Origin: Deminuibacter soli
Lineage (GTDB): Bacteria; Bacteroidota; Bacteroidia; Chitinophagales; Chitinophagaceae
Length of the DNA: 64,000 bases
Assembly: GCF_003412455.1 (NCBI RefSeq)
Contig: NZ_QTJU01000003.1
Coordinates: 1 to 64,000, forward strand
Direction: 5' to 3'
Shown here: positions 62,634 through 64,000 of the stretch, in pieces
How positions within the stretch are numbered: the first letter of the stretch is position 1
Layout: each line of letters opens with the position of its first letter
Notes under the pieces: generated by a model
What the model saw: only the letters and a program-made list of their open reading frames with translations
Databases searched by the model: none
What the model was told of the DNA's origin: nothing
Position numbers and translations under genes: made by a program

Positions 62634-64000
62634 ATGAATTACATAGGTGAACACTTATTGCCCGGCCAGCTCGGACATTTTTTCGCCGTACTGGCGCTTG
62701 TTGCTGCTGTTATCGCTACCATCGCATATTTTAAAGCCAACAGGGAAAAAATTCCTGCCGACAAAGCCAGCTGGCTGCGTTTGGCACGTGCGGCTTTTAT
62801 TATAGAATCCATTGCCGTTGCAGGCACTTTTATTACACTTTTTTATATTGTAAGCAATCACTACAGCGAATACTTCTTTGCCTGGAACCACTCTTCCCGT
62901 TCACTGCAGCCGCAGTACCTGCTGGCCTGTATATGGGAAGACCAGTCTGGCAGTTTCCTGTTGTGGAATATATGGCATGTAGTGCTGGGCTGGTGCATTA
63001 TTCTGCGCGCCAAAAAATGGGAAGCACCGGTAATGACGGTGGTAAACTTTGCGCAGTTCTGTATAGGCACCATGCTCATTGGTATTTACATCGGCGGTAC
63101 CAAAATAGGCGCCAATCCCTTTATTTTATTCAGGGAGCAAATGCCCAACCTGCCGCTGTTTACCAATCCCGATTACCTGAGCATACCGCGTGTGCGTGAT
63201 GGTAACGACCTTAACGCACTGCTGCAGAACTACTGGATGGTAATTCACCCGCCGGTACTGTTTCTCGGTTTTGCTTCTACCATTATACCCTTTGCCTTTG
63301 CATACGCAGGCCTGGTAAACAAAGACCATAGCTGGACGCGTATATCGCTGTCCTGGGCCGGTTTTTCAGGTGCTGTACTTGGCGTAGGCATTATGATGGG
63401 TGCTGCCTGGGCTTACGAAAGTTTGTCGTTCGGCGGCTACTGGGCATGGGATCCGGTTGAAAATGCTTCGCTGGTGCCCTGGCTGGTAATGGTAGCCGGT
63501 TTGCATACCAACCTGGTATACCGCCACAGTGAATATTCTTTGCGCAGTACTTACCTGTTCTATATACTGGCTTTTTCGCTGGTATTGTATTCCACCTTCC
63601 TTACCCGCAGCGGTATACTGGGCGACAGCTCGGTGCACGCGTTTACAGGGGCGGATATGACTACCCAGCTGGCCTTGTTTGTACTGGTATTCTTTTTACC
63701 CGGCATGTACCTGTTTTTCAAAGAAAGGAAAAACATTCCCACCATTGCGCGGGAAGAAAATACCTACAGCCGTGAGTTCTGGATGTTTATCGGTGCGCTG
63801 GTATTATTGCTGGCAGGCATTATTATTATTGCCAAAACATCTACACCGGTAGTGAACAAAGTATTTGGTACCAGCATCGCCGATCCCGAAGATCCCAAGT
63901 TTGCACACAACCAGATCCAGATATTTATTGCGATCATTATTGGTGTGTTAACGGCCATCACACAGTATTTCAAATACAAGGCCACACCCAAAGGTGCATT
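62634..64000 (+). CDS. ccmF: Haem lyase CcmF/CcsA-type cytochrome c assembly protein, 3' end outside window
   Basis: The ATG at 62,634 (MNYIGEHLLPGQLGHFFAVL) starts 40 bp after ccmE. The frame stays open to the window end (455 codons). Many membrane helices; the WWD-type haem-handling motif reads GGYWAWDPVENASLVPWLV, and conserved His include NYWMVIHPPVLFLGF and AGLHTNLVYRHS. It ligates haem to apocytochrome c together with CcmE. Further Ccm genes probably follow beyond the window. Confidence 0.93.
   Translation, partial: MNYIGEHLLPGQLGHFFAVLALVAAVIATIAYFKANREKIPADKASWLRLARAAFIIESIAVAGTFITLFYIVSNHYSEYFFAWNHSSRSLQPQYLLACIWEDQSGSFLLWNIWHVVLGWCIILRAKKWEAPVMTVVNFAQFCIGTMLIGIYIGGTKIGANPFILFREQMPNLPLFTNPDYLSIPRVRDGNDLNALLQNYWMVIHPPVLFLGFASTIIPFAFAYAGLVNKDHSWTRISLSWAGFSGAVLGVGIMMGAAWAYESLSFGGYWAWDPVENASLVPWLVMVAGLHTNLVYRHSEYSLRSTYLFYILAFSLVLYSTFLTRSGILGDSSVHAFTGADMTTQLALFVLVFFLPGMYLFFKERKNIPTIAREENTYSREFWMFIGALVLLLAGIIIIAKTSTPVVNKVFGTSIADPEDPKFAHNQIQIFIAIIIGVLTAITQYFKYKATPKGA

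Overview
The window looks like a chromosome segment from a member of the Bacteroidota, most likely family Chitinophagaceae (Chitinophaga, Niastella or Filimonas type). Support comes from the RHS proteins with their HLGNV and FGMEMPGR core motifs, the Bacteroidota-type topoisomerase IV subunits, secreted proteins carrying GNVGIGT repeats, a TonB-like gene next to folC, and many short dispersed intergenic repeats. No rRNA or tRNA gene was recognised.

Bases 1-18,220 form an accessory polymorphic-toxin locus. The 3' end of a large RHS gene carries a deaminase-type toxin tip (CxxC plus DSE motifs) followed by a SUKH immunity gene. Four further RHS-tip cassettes follow (2,888-4,059; 13,064-14,176; 15,542-16,577; 17,727-18,216). 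All begin with the same RHS core block, lack the RHS body, and are broken by frameshifts or stops. Their tips differ: an unrecognised toxin, a ParB-like DGHHR domain, an HExxHxxGxxH metallopeptidase, and a short unknown tip. Each of the first three is followed by its own candidate immunity gene. Between cassettes lie one largely intact mobile element (about 5.3-12.25 kb: RecA-like ATPase, RadC, a frameshifted ATPase and two tandem tyrosine recombinases), the 3' scars of two further copies, one intact and one decayed PIN toxin-antitoxin pair, and a shared terminator hairpin, twice embedded in a repeat of about 230 bp. Together this looks like a reservoir of silent RHS tips moved or flanked by a recombinase element.

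Bases 18,300-25,750 hold a family of secreted, phage-tail-fibre-like proteins: GNIGIGT repeats, a shared C-terminal coiled-coil tail, one S74-type protein and one paralogue remnant. From 25.8 to 33 kb come single housekeeping or uncharacterised genes: SRPBCC protein, HAD hydrolase, acyl carrier protein, membrane-bound MutS-like ATPase, a possible ATP-grasp protein, glutamine amidotransferase and transglutaminase-like protein.

From 33 to 43 kb are parE and parC, separated by GNAT, DUF1835, VOC and cupin genes, then an OmpA lipoprotein, a TPR protein and a Qnr/MfpA-like pentapeptide protein. From 43 to 57 kb, mostly on the minus strand, are a large secreted protein with a caspase/CHAT-like His-Cys pair, smpB, accD, class I and class II fructose-bisphosphate aldolases, then fbp, a CAP lipoprotein, an ABC ATPase, a DinB/YfiT protein, a NUDIX hydrolase and folC. 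From 57 to 64 kb are a TonB-like protein, a radical SAM enzyme, a tandem array of 88-bp repeats, a membrane protein, an agmatinase-family ureohydrolase, and ccmE followed by ccmF, which runs off the end.

Intergenic regions of the core part are rich in several short dispersed repeat families that do not correspond to any gene.
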